The notes under the pieces were generated by a model that worked only from the letters and a program-made list of their open reading frames with translations, had not been told where the DNA came from and searched no databases. Made by a program: the position numbers and the translations under genes. This document shows positions 36,201 to 48,600 of a stretch of 64,000 bases of DNA, piece by piece. The first letter of the stretch is position 1, and the number at the start of each line of letters is the position of its first letter. Source of the stretch: Himantopus leucocephalus (Eukaryota; Chordata; Aves; Charadriiformes; Recurvirostridae); contig RSEF01000006.1 of the NCBI GenBank assembly GCA_003993805.1, forward strand, positions 29,075,918 through 29,139,917. Direction: 5' to 3'.

Positions 36201-39200
36201 GGTTTAGAATAAATTGATGCTTTTGAGAAAAAGCTGAGTGCCAACTTAAAAAGCAGTGCTTGTTGAATTATGTAGTGTACTTTGAGGTAACAGTAAAAGA
36301 TGATGTTGGTGACTCCTTTCAGTGTTGTTTAAATTTGGTATTTTGTAAGATACCAACAGCTTGTTAATCTCCTGGCTTGATCTGAGTGAGGTTCAGCATA
36401 TCTTATAATGAGATAAAAGATAGTATAACCTTATTTCTGCCGAACATGTCCTTAGCTATTAATTTCAAAAGGAATTCCACCATGTTAGAACTGAATCCCA
36501 GACAATGCTACAGCTGCAAGCCTATGTAACCCAACTCGGTGCACGTTGACTTTTAGGGCAGCAAGAAATACTATCCAGTCCATCAGGATGCAACTTATCT
36601 TCCTAGATCAATTTGATAGGTATCTAATCCAAACAACTCGTCCAGATTCTTTCTGGAACCTATGGAAATAGAAAAGCCATCTCTAGAGAGCGATTTGTTC
36701 CATTCTAAGTCTTTCTGGAGGGGTCACCTAGACTTCATTGGCTATAAAGGGAGCCTAGAAGCTTAGCTGAGGCTCTATGTCTAAATAAGATAGATTTCAA
36801 CATTTGAAGTTTCTTAGTATTTGCATTAGTGGTGCAGTTTATTTTAATTAATTTTAGCTACCAATAAAAAAATAAGTTGCTTTGTATATGCAGAAAAAGC
36901 ATAAGAATGATTTCATTCATACAACAATTTTAGTGAGTGTATTACCAATAAAACTTGGGAGGGGGTGGAGACTGTAAAAAAAACACACCAAAAAACCCCA
37001 AAAGGTTATCATACTCTAAAAATCATGTCTCCAAAGTTGACACTAGATTGCTTCCCTACAATTTCCTATTAGCATGCTGCTAATGAAAAATTACAAGTCC
37101 TCTCTTTTGTTGGGCATCTAACAAACCTGATCTGTTTCAGTCTGCAGCCTATGGCTCTATACAATTTTATCCCACAGCACTGAATGTCAAGTGCCACTCT
37201 GATCCCTCCCTGTGTTCCTAAAAACCAAGCCAACTCATCGACTGGGAGAGAGGGAAATGCTAATAACCAAAATTACAAATACTTCATTGTCTTATTACAA
37301 TACACTTATTTACATAAATGCCCTCTATTCATCTTATTGGATCAGTCTGACCAAAACAAAATTTGCATTTAAATAGTATCACTGTAATTGACAGCAAGTA
37401 CCTGGACTTATTTTCGTACTCTTATTTCCATACATAAGAGGCAGGGAACAGCATTCTCTACTCAGAGAACAAAAGATCAGTATGAGATAATAAGTGGACC
37501 AATTTCTCAGATTTTATTTTTATTTTTTAAGTTCTCCAGGGTCCCTACGCTTTTCCACACTTTAAAATATGTGGTAATTAAAGAAAGAAACAGCAGACAA
37601 AATCGGAGCTGATCTAGTCAAGGGAAGATTGAATCAGCTGGCATGATCTTGTAACAAAGACAAGAGTTACTTGCAGAGACCATCCCCAAGTCGAAGCATC
37701 ACAACCAAAAGCTAGAACAAACAGAGAGCATTGGCCATTGCTTTCTTTTTCTTCCTTTTAAAAAAACAAAAAACAAACAAACCAAACCACAAAACAGGAC
37801 AACTATCATATCAGCAATCACACACTGGGAAGTGGAAATACAGGAGGTTTTGTTGTCAGAGACTAGAACTTCACTACAAGAAGAGGTTGCCACTTCAGAA
37901 CTGAAAGAGACTGCTGCAGAAAGAGTTACTGGAGCTTCTTTGAGTACCACTCTGCTGCAGGAAGGGGACCGGATTGCACTTTAGAGAAGGTACAAGAGAA
38001 GTGGTAGCCCTGTTCTCCACTGGGGGACGGTGGCCATAGAGAGACAAGTGGAACAAATAAGGACAAAACTGCCCCAGCTACAAGAACTGGAATAGCTTCA
38101 ACAGAGCAGCTTTCTGCTTTCAGGGAGAACATCCCCTTCAGAATACCTGCTTATAGTAGATTAGTAGCCCTGCTACTTGAAAGCATCCCATAGACCTACA
38201 TTTTGCTACAGGAAGGATACCAATTAGAACTTGCTTTGTCATCCCAAAATAAGTCTGAAACAGGAGCTGCTAATGAAAGCTTCATTTCCTGCAGCTCTGG
38301 AATACAACACAAATCATTGCTTGGATGAAGAATAGGAACACAGTAATGATTATGAGATAATGATTATGTTTTTATTTGGGGTTGTTGTTAGCTTTTTCCC
38401 TATGGTTCTCTTCTCCACTGTGTTTCTCATCCGTAAAGCCATAGAAGTGTATCAATGCCGCATAACATCGAACTGCCAAATGAAGCGTTTAAGTGAGATG
38501 AAGATTTGTTAATTCCAAAAAAGGGGCAAAAATTTTAGCAATATTCAATGGATAAAACCTTGAAGCAAAGAGTTGTATGAATGCAGCTGAACTGCCCCAG
38601 CTAAAGCAGCATTTCTCACAAAGGCCATCCCTCTTCAGACAAGAGGATGGCAGCTCACTTCCCCAAAGGATGAGACCAAGCACAGCAGTTTTGGTTATGG
38701 GTTGCAAGAGTTTCACAAGGAAGGGAAGGGTTAGTTACCTCTAATTGTTAACACTCCAAGTCACAACAGATTTTAAACATTTCAAAAGTGTTTGGGTGGG
38801 GAGGGCAACCTCTGAGAGCAGACAGAGCCTTACACAGATGGACTGATACATGACCTTTACAAAGACCTCCTTTGTGTTAGCGCAGGTTTGTTGAACTAAG
38901 GCAGAGAGATCTGTTTGCTCAAATATTTTGTGGCTCAATTACAGAAAGAAGCTCCATGACATTTAAATAAATTCAGCTTACTCCTTGCAATATCAGCAGC
39001 ATATGTTTTGTGTTTGATTTTTCATTTTTCTATCCTAATAGTTAAGGGAAAAAAATATTTTTAGAAAAAAGTGAAGACAAAATTCACAACTAAATCCCAA
39101 GCAGAAAAAAAATATTATTCCAAATATCATCCAAAACTAATATTTATATTTTTGCAAGGCATTTTAAGTAATCAAGACTTGATGAAGATCAAGTTCAGAC

Positions 39201-39761
39201 AAATAAAATACTTGCAAGACTTAGTCCTCAGATTAACATCTTCCAGCCACTCTGCCAATCCCAACAGCACCCCTTCCCCTCAGTGGAAGAGCAGCTACTG
39301 TCACGTCTTAGACCTGCCTTACAATCTGTAATGGCCATTTAGGAGCTGCTACCTCAGCTGAGTTCATTGGAGTGCACTACCTTTCTGTCCCAACGTGCCT
39401 GTTGTGACAGAGACCTTGTAAAAGGCATTGTCTGCTCATCATTTCACCCTTGCCAGGGAAGTTAGCTGTACAGGTAATACAATTTCAGGGCATCAGTTCA
39501 AGAAACCAACTTCAGTTCACTGGGAAGCAGAGCGACTGCAAGCTCAGAGGATCCTACTCCTGCAGAGTATTACAACCCAACAATAAACAGCTTCAGGATG
39601 GTAGTCCTGGGCATCCAAAATTCAATAGTCCTTAAATACTACTAGGAATCTGACTCCAGTTCACTGGAGGTAAAGGACCTGTCAGGCCCTAGCATAAAGT
39701 TGTCTTTATCAAGAACAGTGTTCTGCTCCGTTTATTATTATTCATTTACACAGCAGAGCAA
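33285..39761. other. non-coding stretch, no gene recognised
   Basis: About 6.5 kb of AT-rich DNA lying between two CR1 copies that point in opposite directions. It holds A runs at 34859-34869, A/C-rich tracts at about 36977-37002 and 37759-37797, and no other repeat I recognise. A short segment with more CpG than its surroundings lies at 35580-35720, where a minus-strand donor TCG|GTGAGT at about 35660 follows an open frame. This is not enough to call a gene. Confidence 0.55.
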
Positions 39762-40087
39762 GTTGTAGAGGTTGTGGAGAGATGGTGACTGACCTCTTCT
39801 CCCCAGTCACAAATAATAGGACAAGAGGAAATGGGTTCAAGTTAAGCCAGGCAAGGCTTAGGTTGGATATTAGGAAAAATTTTTTCCACTGAAAGGGTTA
39901 TCCAACATTGGAATAGGCTGCCCAGGGAGGTGGTGTGTTTGCCTTCCCTGGAGGCATTTAAAAAAAAAAAAAAGGTAGACAAGGTACTTGGGAACATGGT
40001 TTAGAAGTGGTTTTTGTCAGGTTAGGACAATGGTTGGACTTGACGATCTTAAAGGTCCCTTCCAACCTCAACGACTCTATGATTCTA
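39762..40087 (+). mobile_element. CR1 LINE 3' fragment, plus strand
   Basis: This is the opposite orientation to most copies here. It reads through the C-terminal reverse-transcriptase tail (AATAGGACAAGAGGAAATGG, TTAGGTTGGATATTAGG, GGCTGCCCAGGGAGGTGG) and ends with TCCCTTCCAACCTCAACGAC and TCTATGATTCTA at 40087. An uninterrupted run of 15 A at 39960-39974 sits inside the coding part. The copy at 32883-33284 has AAAAGAAGG at that place, so the run is an expansion that also shifts the frame. Confidence 0.95.
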
Positions 40088-41453
40088 GGTCCTTTTCTTC
40101 CCAAAGGAAAGACTTACTGTGCTGAACAGCAAACAAGAATCCGTTTCCACATAAAGTTGTTGTCCATCTCCTTTTATGCACATCTTGTCACAATCATCAT
40201 GGCATAAATATTTTCCCAAGGGAATAATTGTCACAACAGCTCAGGCACACAAACATACTTTAAAAAGATTTTGCTGTTTTGTGTTTGGCGAGTTGTTTTT
40301 TTTTTTTTTTTTAAAGAGTTTCTATACAAAGGCATTCTTATGCTCTAAAGCATAGTCAGTAAAGACATTTTCAGCTTCTTTCCAAGCCCTCTGTAGATAA
40401 TTAAATGAATATACAATTAATCACAAGCCCTTTCAACCAAATCAAGCCCAATATCAAGACTTCCACTGGTTTCACGTTGTCACTACCAGGAAAAATCCAG
40501 AACATTCAAGCGAGTTATATTTTATTTCCATCAGAAAACACTGCTCTTAGGTCTACAGTAACAGAGACACAGGTCTCAGTTGCAGATTTTCGCTTGAACC
40601 TTTGTCTGCTTTAAAAGGACTTTGATCCAGAAGCTCGGCGCACTCTTCTCTGGAGCCCCAAACCTATATTGTTTCACGCTCTTCACCTCCAGTACCTTCA
40701 TTCAAGGTCTTAATCCTACAAGACATTGCTCCCATCTGTGAAGATCAAGTGGGATGAATACAGATTTTTGGGGCCAGGCCCCAGTCTCTAAAGCACACTA
40801 AACAAGAATTCATAAGACTACATCCACCACTGCATGAATCCCATCCCAGACAGTCTCAATATGAGTAAAACATTATGCACATTGCCACCACACATTTTAG
40901 TATTAATAAAAGCCTGTTCTCTGAAAGCATACTGCTTGATCTCAGAAGTGCTCAGTTACTTGGCTTATGTACCTACCTTGCTAGAGTCACATCTACTTTT
41001 CATTTTTGCATTGTTCCTCAAAACTTCAGGCAAAAGAGACGTCAGCTGGAAAAAAAGCCTGTGTTACAGAAGATTACCAATTCTATGCGTAGGCTTTGGA
41101 AAACACGCGCATGTGGCAGGGAGAGGGAAATGCCTCAAGTCCAGAGCCCCCTGCAAGTTATATGAATGACTTCTGAGAACCTCAGATACGCTCAAAACTC
41201 ACCTGATCATGATCAAATATATATGAGTACCAATTTGTTAACCTGATTTTCAGATTCTTGCCTCTTCAGAACCTGCTATACAGTTATTAACTCAAGAATT
41301 TGCACAGAGGCATGGTTTGCAACACACCATACAAAATAATTTAAAGGCCCTTTTCAGTGCAACTGGGCTATTAATCTCATTTCTCATGAAAAGATAACAC
41401 CCAAGATGCCAGTAACAGTAACTCAGTCTCATTTCAGTGCTATATGAAAAATA

Positions 41454-41482
41454 TTACTGGTAAACCAGTTACTGGTAAACCA
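41454..41482. repeat. short direct duplication, 15-bp spacing
   Basis: TTACTGGTAAACCA at 41454-41467 is repeated exactly at 41469-41482, with one G between. A minimal tandem duplication, likely slippage. Confidence 0.95.
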
Positions 41483-42360
41483 TATTTGACTGAAATTTAA
41501 AGTCCACTAGTGGAAGTGTCAACATTTCGCTTTTCTTCTGCGTGAATATCTACTGCAGTTTTACACTGCTAACTTCACCAAGAAGTTGAGCCAAAAGAAT
41601 GTGTCAATTCCATGTCATCTTGGTTCTAAAACCAGCTTCAGTAAATGTTTCGGGTCTTTTTTTGGTACTAATTTGTCAGGCACTGTATATCTTAAAGGTA
41701 TCCAGTCACTTAAATCGATACAATTTTTACTGAAGTCAAAATGGCCACTTACCACTCTCCATTGCCTACAAATCTCAGTCAGTCCAATGACCTACTAAAA
41801 ATTATGACAAAAATGAACATACTCCTTTCCTTTACGTGATTTGAGTTTTTACACATTTTTTACAAAAAGCCTTTCTATCTTCCAGCTGAGGTATTAATGG
41901 GTACTGGAAAACAATTTGCCTTGTTTCCTTGAGTTATTGGAGGCCAATATACTTGTCAGTCCTGACAGATAAAGCAGTGATTTTTTTTCCTACTGAAATA
42001 TGGAGTCCAGTTACAAGTTGAATTGTTGCTTTTTAAAGTCAATTCCCCATCCTCATACCAGTCAGAATGAAATGAACCACTAATACACTCAACTATTTCA
42101 GGTTATAGATAGTAGAGTGCCGAGTTCCCAGTGCTGTAAATGGGCATATCAAGAGCCTGCCTTACAGGGATCAAAAGTCAACACATATATATTTGAAGAA
42201 GTTGATGATTTTCACTTCTTCTAGTAGAGGAGTCAAGTTCTCTACAGACTGATGACTCTGTTCACTTGAAGACCTCTACAAGACACCATTACTTATTAGC
42301 TGCTTTTAAAAACTATTTTTAAATAAGTCTTAGTTGATCTGTTCTCCTTCATCTACTCCT

Positions 42361-42409
42361 AGATGAACTGTCAGGTGTCTTCCAACCCAAACCATTCTAT
42401 GATTCTATA
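42361..42409 (+). mobile_element. CR1 3' stub, 49 bp
   Basis: The plus strand reads AGATGAACTGTCAGGTGTC and TTCCAACCCAAACCATTC, then TATGATTCTAT, which is the extreme 3' end and octamer tail of a CR1 LINE. Only about 49 bp were copied, an extreme case of 5' truncation. Confidence 0.88.
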
Positions 42410-45234
42410 TGAAGCAATTAACTTCAGATTTGTCTTCATGACCCAGTTAAATAAAGTGACAGACATTTGGCTTTCAGCACTTAGCTTTGTCATATCATGG
42501 GTTAAAACTGTGCAACCACAAAGCTTCACATCAACTGGAGTGTAGGCATTGCATCAGGCAACTGATCTTCCACTTCCTGTGTCTTCTTATTTGATATTTA
42601 TCCAGTCAGGTCATGCTAATCTAGACACAAACCTGGTGGCCAAGTCCCATTTCTGTGACCCAGTTTTTCCCCCCCGTGTGTCCTGCTCTGCATGCAAGGT
42701 GGCTCCTCACTCCTTTTTATGCTGGAAGAGTCCCAAGAACTTTCAATCAAATGTGATTGAATATCTCTGTCCTGAGGATAGCAGAACATTGTACTGCTAG
42801 CACCATTTCTTTGGCTCATCTTTTCTATAAGGCACATTAGTTTCAACCTGATGAAGAGCAAACTCCAGCTCTAAGTCATTAATCCCATGGAAGTAAATAG
42901 CTTTTGACCTTCTCAAGTGAGTCAGTTGAGGCACATCTAAATTTTGTAGATAAACACCTCATGCTAGCCTGTGTGACCCTATGGACATAAACCCTGAATA
43001 TCCATAACTGAGGATCAAACCGTTAGCAGTATTTTATTAGCACTTTAATTAAACTCCTTTTCTCACTCTCCCTCTTTCTGTTTTCTGATGTCCTTAGTGT
43101 CTAAAGGACTTGCTTAGTTCCCAGGGAATAGAATATTCTTAATGTTACTTGTTTCCATTTGCAAGTCATCTTGTCCTTTCCCTTCGCCTTGCATATCACC
43201 ATCAATTACCTTATTTTTTGTGTTCTACTAAGAAATTTCTCTGTTCTTTTGTACTCTTCCAGTCCTCATTTTACTCTCCCACCTCCTACCTGTCAACACC
43301 ACCCCCACCCCTGACTATTTCAGATTCACTGAAAAACACCACATCTCTTTCCTCCAACATCTTGAGTCACAACAAGCTGCAAAAGATACCTCACATGAGC
43401 ACAAGGGGCTTTTGCCAACTTCAGGTAGGAACTGTGGTAAACGCTCCAGTAAAGGTGTTGAAAGACCTCCTAAAAATATGATATCCAGTGAGATCCAGGC
43501 TGTAGTTCTTCCAAAATCCAAAAAGAAAAGCAATCAACACAGCATACCCAGGACTTGGCAGCAGCGTCCAAATCGACTCATTTGGATCAGCCATTTGTTA
43601 TCTGCAGTGGAGACAAGGGATCAAGACTCCAGGGGAGTTCACCTCTACTGGGGCCTTTTGGGTGAAGTGCAATGCCCACAGGACATATATATACACAGCT
43701 TTGCACGGAATGGTGAAGACTGGTCCCTAGATGCAGGATGCCCAGTGCTGTGCCAGGCTGAGAAAGGCTGCCTCCTTTTCCATAAGGCAGTTATAAGAGT
43801 TAAGGAGCGGCCAAGGTTCCCCTTCACCACACCTGTCCAGTTACCTGAGCTCTCACTGAGATGTTTCCATGCAAAAATCAGCTGACTTGTTTTAGAAGTC
43901 TGAGCCCAGAGATCCTCACTCAGGGAAGAGAGATCCCCCAGGAATTTTGATATCCAGGTCTTATGGATTTTATCCTCCAAACTGCAGGCTTTCTTGAAAA
44001 GCCTCAAGTCTTTCAGGTGAATCAGCCTTATACATGGGACAGCAGAGATGACCAACATCCACTGGACTTTTGACCAAACACAAGTTTCTCTAGCTCTGGA
44101 ATAATGTAGTATTTTCTTGTGGAGAAAGCAAGAACAGTGCCACATTTCCTCCAGAAATTGTCAGAACTCATGTATTCCCGATCTCATCTGCCACTTTGTT
44201 TTGTTTCCTAAAACCTAGGGGGACTAAGCAATTAGAGAAGATGATGTGCACCTGGCAAAACCAACACTTGAGCACACTGATTGAATCCAGCTGGTTACAA
44301 AAGGAGAGCACAGCAGGACATGCAACATAACAGATCTACCATACTGCAGTCACCAGCCATATACTTCAGTTCTCATTTACACAGAGGTTGTACATATGAA
44401 CCTTGTAATAAGGATTCAGTTGTGGTGCAAAGGAGTACTGAGTTTGAGAATAAAACCCCCAAAACTTGCGTTGAGCTTCTGCTAGCAGTGACAAGGGAGA
44501 GCATGAACACGATTGCAGATGACATTTCAAAGCATAGCACTCTCAAAAGGGAAAAGCTCTAGAAAGCACAACTCTTGCACTTAACTCTAAGGTCAGCCGA
44601 AATTGAACTGGTAGAAAGTTAAAATGGGTGACTGCTGAAAATTATGATTGCTTTTTCTGTCGTTATTAGAGTGAAACCTTCTAGAAGAATGTTTCCTAAG
44701 GACTCATGTTGACCAGGTTATGCTCTTACAGTCCCATTGGTAACAGTTTAACAGAAAATGCCCTGATATGATTCCTCCTACTAGAACAATGAACAGTAAA
44801 ATTTTAGCATAAAGTTCAATTTTGTGATTGCTAGTTAGGCCTCCTGCTCTGTTAAAAGCAATTAGACTTTGCAAGACTGTCTTATAAAACAGAGGATATC
44901 CCCTGGTAGTCCAAGTTCATACTGTCTTCTTTTCTATACAGGCTTTTATGGCTTCTTGTATTCTTTGTAATAAAATTCCAAAAATAGTGAAAGGAATGCT
45001 CAAAGTATATTGATCTTTCATCTCACTTTTTGAGTTTGGAGCAGTTTCAGTATTTTGCAACACTGGCATCAACTTATGCCTCAGAGCTGGACTACCTCCA
45101 GTTTGAAGTTTCAAAAAGCCCAGCTAAATTCCTCATTTTTCTAAATTATTTGACTTAAGCCATCTCTTCTCTACACAAAAATACTGTTAGAAAGGTTAAG
45201 GACTAGAGCACAGTTATTGTAGCTGTGCAACTGC

Positions 45235-45666
45235 GTCATGGTTTAACCCCAGCCAGCAGCTGGGCCACACAGCTGCTCACTCTGTTCTCCCCCTTCCCTC
45301 CAGAAGGGCAGGGAGAAAAGGAGGATAAGGGGGGGAACCCCATCACCTTGTGGATTGAGATAAATACCATTCAACAGAACAATAACAGAAAAGGGAAATA
45401 ATAACAGTGACACAAGTCACTCTCACCACCCAGTGAATTGGTACCTTCCCAAGCAGTGATTACAGATTTTCCACTTCCAACCTCCTGGCCAACCCCCATT
45501 TATCTACTGGGCATGACATCGACAGTACAGAATATTCCATTGGCCATTCCATCATCCTGTCTATGCTCCTTCTCAGCTTCTATGGGAAGCTGAAAAAAGT
45601 CCTTGAAAGGTATAAACATCACTTAGCAACAACTAAAACAATATGCATTGTTGACATTCCTTTCAC
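45235..45666 (-). mobile_element. degraded solo LTR of an avian endogenous retrovirus
   Basis: The plus strand begins TCATGGTTTAACCCCAGCCA and later has TTGAGATAAATACCATTC, TCTACTGGGCATGACATC and TTAGCAACAACTAAAACA. From memory these blocks, in this order, match the reverse complement of a long terminal repeat that is very widespread in birds. Its TATA-like region corresponds to about 45500 and its polyadenylation region to about 45355, both on the minus strand. The copy is shorter than the usual 600-700 bp, with internal loss and a missing end beyond 45666. No retroviral gene and no second LTR are seen nearby, so it is a solo remnant with no coding capacity. Subfamily not assigned. Confidence 0.8.
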
Positions 45667-48600
45667 AGCAATCACTGAAGCAAGAAATCTTGACCTCAAA
45701 CCCAATTAGGTCTTAGATATAGATTAGCAGTCAGAATACTTGTAGTACATCAAAAAGATAAGTGACTGCCTACAGAAGATACCTGTAGCATGGGAAGGAG
45801 TAAGTAAGTAGAAAATACACCCCATTTCTTCCTATACTAGAAAGGAAGCTATGCTCCCAGCTGCCAGTAACTTAGATTATATAGATATATCCTGAACTCA
45901 AGCCTGCAGATGAAATCTCAGGCAAAGCTAAGCCAAGAAGAAAGCTTGGATAGACTTGGTACAACTGCCAGTCTGCAATGCCAATTTTTGCCTTAGAATG
46001 ACTAGAGGAGGCAGCAATATGGGGCAACACCACAAGACCCTACAAAGAATATTTAGGAGATCGCACACTAGAGCTGAGCCCTCCATCCCACACAGCCAAG
46101 TTTGTCCATACATCTTTTCTATCCAGGTCTAAGGGGCAGAACTACATCCTTCAAGTAAACCACTGGTACATGTGAAGCAAGAGAGGCAGTAGTGCAGGTC
46201 AAACCACCTACTTAGTCACTATATCTCATTGTACAATTTGTTCCCTGCTTGTGCTCAGCAGCCTGATTCAGGCAGCTATTTGTCAGCCCACTTACATGGG
46301 CCTTCAGTCAGTAACATTCAGTAAGATACTAAAGCACATGATTATCACTATTTTAAAACCAAGTACAATGAAAGTGATGGATTGCACCCATACTTAATAT
46401 TAGACTTTCTTTTGGTGAAATCAAGGCTAGATAAACCATCCATGAAACACTGATAACCCAATGAAACATCTGCATGCTCTCTCAGGTTTCTCTGCTCATC
46501 CTCTAATGCCAAATTCACCAAGATAAACCATTTTTTGCCCAGTAAAACCCAGCCCACGAGCCCATGTTGCTCCTGATGCTCCCAGCCTGAAGCATATAAT
46601 GAAGACATTAGTCTCTGCCTGCTCCATTCCCTCCTGCCACTAACATCAGGGAAGAAATCAGCTTTAGCAGACAGGACAATTCTTACTTCAGTCAGGGAAA
46701 GCTTGGCATTGTGTTTTCCCCATTTCTATTATTAGGAAACCCTAAAGAAAAGTCACTACTGATGGACCTGAATAAGCCTGTAAATCTATTATACCACATA
46801 TCACCTAAACAACTTGTTTTCCTCAGGGTCTGACTTGCATAGTCACTCAAGGAAACTGGGGCAGGGTGAAGAGTGTCTGGAGGGAGAAAAAGCCATTTCT
46901 GCCTGTTACTTAAGTCATAAATAATGGCAGAAAACAAGAGACATCCATTTTCTGTTTACAATCCAATCCCCAGCGGCTATCTCCTTACTTCCCCTTTCCC
47001 TACCCCGCCATAAACTTCATACTAGCAGAGTGCAGTTCCATCAAAAAGCAAAAGAGTTCATGAGAAAGAAAGCCTTTGAAACGAAGCAGCATCAAAATAC
47101 CTTGTTTCAATGATGTTTGACTAACAAAATGATTTTAAAATGCTCACTTCAAGCTTAATGATAAGTTTGCCCAAAGACCATAAAAGTTTCAAATTTGACA
47201 CCTTAATTGTTCCATTTTGCAAATTAAAGATTTTTTTTTTTTTTAAGAATACTGCCTTATCCCAGTTCATGATGGATATGGCAATTCAAGAGAGGAACAC
47301 TTTCCACACAGGGGAAAAAAAAAAGCAAACCCACAACCACCGTGGTTTTTACTCCTGTGTGCACGGCTGTGACTAGAGAAGGGAGCCCAGGGTTTACAGG
47401 GGAGATAACATTACTGTTTTCCTTCCCACAGTTTGTTGGGAAAGAGTGGCAGCTACTGAGCCTCACAGATGTCTCTCACATGCAGGGCTGTGGGTATCCC
47501 ACGAGGGGAAAGGCAGCTTTTCACCCATCTCTGGGAGAGGGAGAAACTAATGCACTGCTGTTTTGTCTAGTTCCAACACAAGGTGTTAGCTATTATTTGA
47601 AATTTATACCGAGATAAAAGGATGCTCCATCCCTTAGATACCACCCTCACTCCCCCCCACCTTTATTTCAGCAGCTGATAATACTGCCTAAGATGGGTTC
47701 AACACTTCGGCTTTTACTGACTCACTTTACTTTTCTCACTTCCCCAAGGGATTTTCTCCTTATTCAAGACAAATGCAAGCCTCTCTTCACACGTAGTCCC
47801 ATTTTCAGCAGGGCAAGAAGGAGGAGAAAACAGGGAGACAGGAGAGAGAGGAAATGTTGCAGAAGTCATCTCTAAGGAAGTCAATACAAGCAATGCTTCA
47901 TCTCCTCTCCAATCCCATTGTGTTTTGTCCCAAGGGTCTCACTTAAACCATAACAAGTAACAACAAACCCCTAATCCTAAGGCAAGGCCTGCAGCAGTAT
48001 TTCTGCTGAGGTATCAGGTGGCAAAGTTCATAGGCCCCCACAGCTATCCCTAAGACTCCAGAAGAAGCCTCAACCTCCCTTTCCAATTTATTCTTTGCCA
48101 GTCAAAGCCCAAGGCCTGTATTCAAATTTTGTACTGTAGATTTACACACGGAGATAAAAATCCCACCAACTCCAGAGGTAGTTTCTCCATTAGAAACTGA
48201 GTGAAAACAACCACGTCAGTGGTTGACAACTGATTTGTACCTTCCCAGTTTGAAGAAGTGAAGAGGGTTTCTGACTAAACCAACTTACTATATAAAATAC
48301 ATAGAGGCAGGTCAGCTAAGTGGAAAAAGTGATTTTGACAGGAAAAACGTATCTCCTGACTCTGCCACTAAAAAGAGATGGGGCACTTTCCTAATGGCAA
48401 AGTGTTAGTTAAGGGATCACAAGAGCTTGGTTCAAATCCTGGGTGCATTTTCTTAACGTAAGGGCCTCTTCAAATTGTTATCATGGAAATTTTGTGATAA
48501 TGTATGCACATTTCTTTAGCTTGGCTCACATCTTGGTGGGTCTGAAGGGAACTAGAAGATGTACTCCAAGACAGAACAGAAGACATTGCCAAGATAACAA

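Larger units (their letters stand above)
40088..45234. other. non-coding stretch, no gene recognised
   Basis: About 5.1 kb. It contains a 17-base T run at 40296-40312, a 15-bp direct duplication at 41454-41482, a CR1 stub at 42361-42409, and reading frames of 157 codons (43412-43885, plus) and 166 codons (44145-43645, minus) that overlap on opposite strands. Neither protein resembles a family I know. A minus-strand segment at 41203-41263 ends at a perfect donor and is listed under findings. Confidence 0.55.

Noticed and set aside
36580..36740. Stretch resembling an old interspersed repeat
   Set aside because: Some words recall CR1 (TCTAGAGAGCGATTTGTTCC), but the order does not follow any CR1 block I know.
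43412..44145. 157- and 166-codon frames overlapping on opposite strands
   Set aside because: Neither product resembles a known family, and mutual antisense openness over 240 bp suggests chance or an unrecognised old repeat.
48425..48450. GGTTCAAATCC, a tRNA B-box-like word
   Set aside because: No matching A box, acceptor stem or cloverleaf can be built from the flanks, so neither a tRNA nor a clear tRNA-derived SINE is supported.
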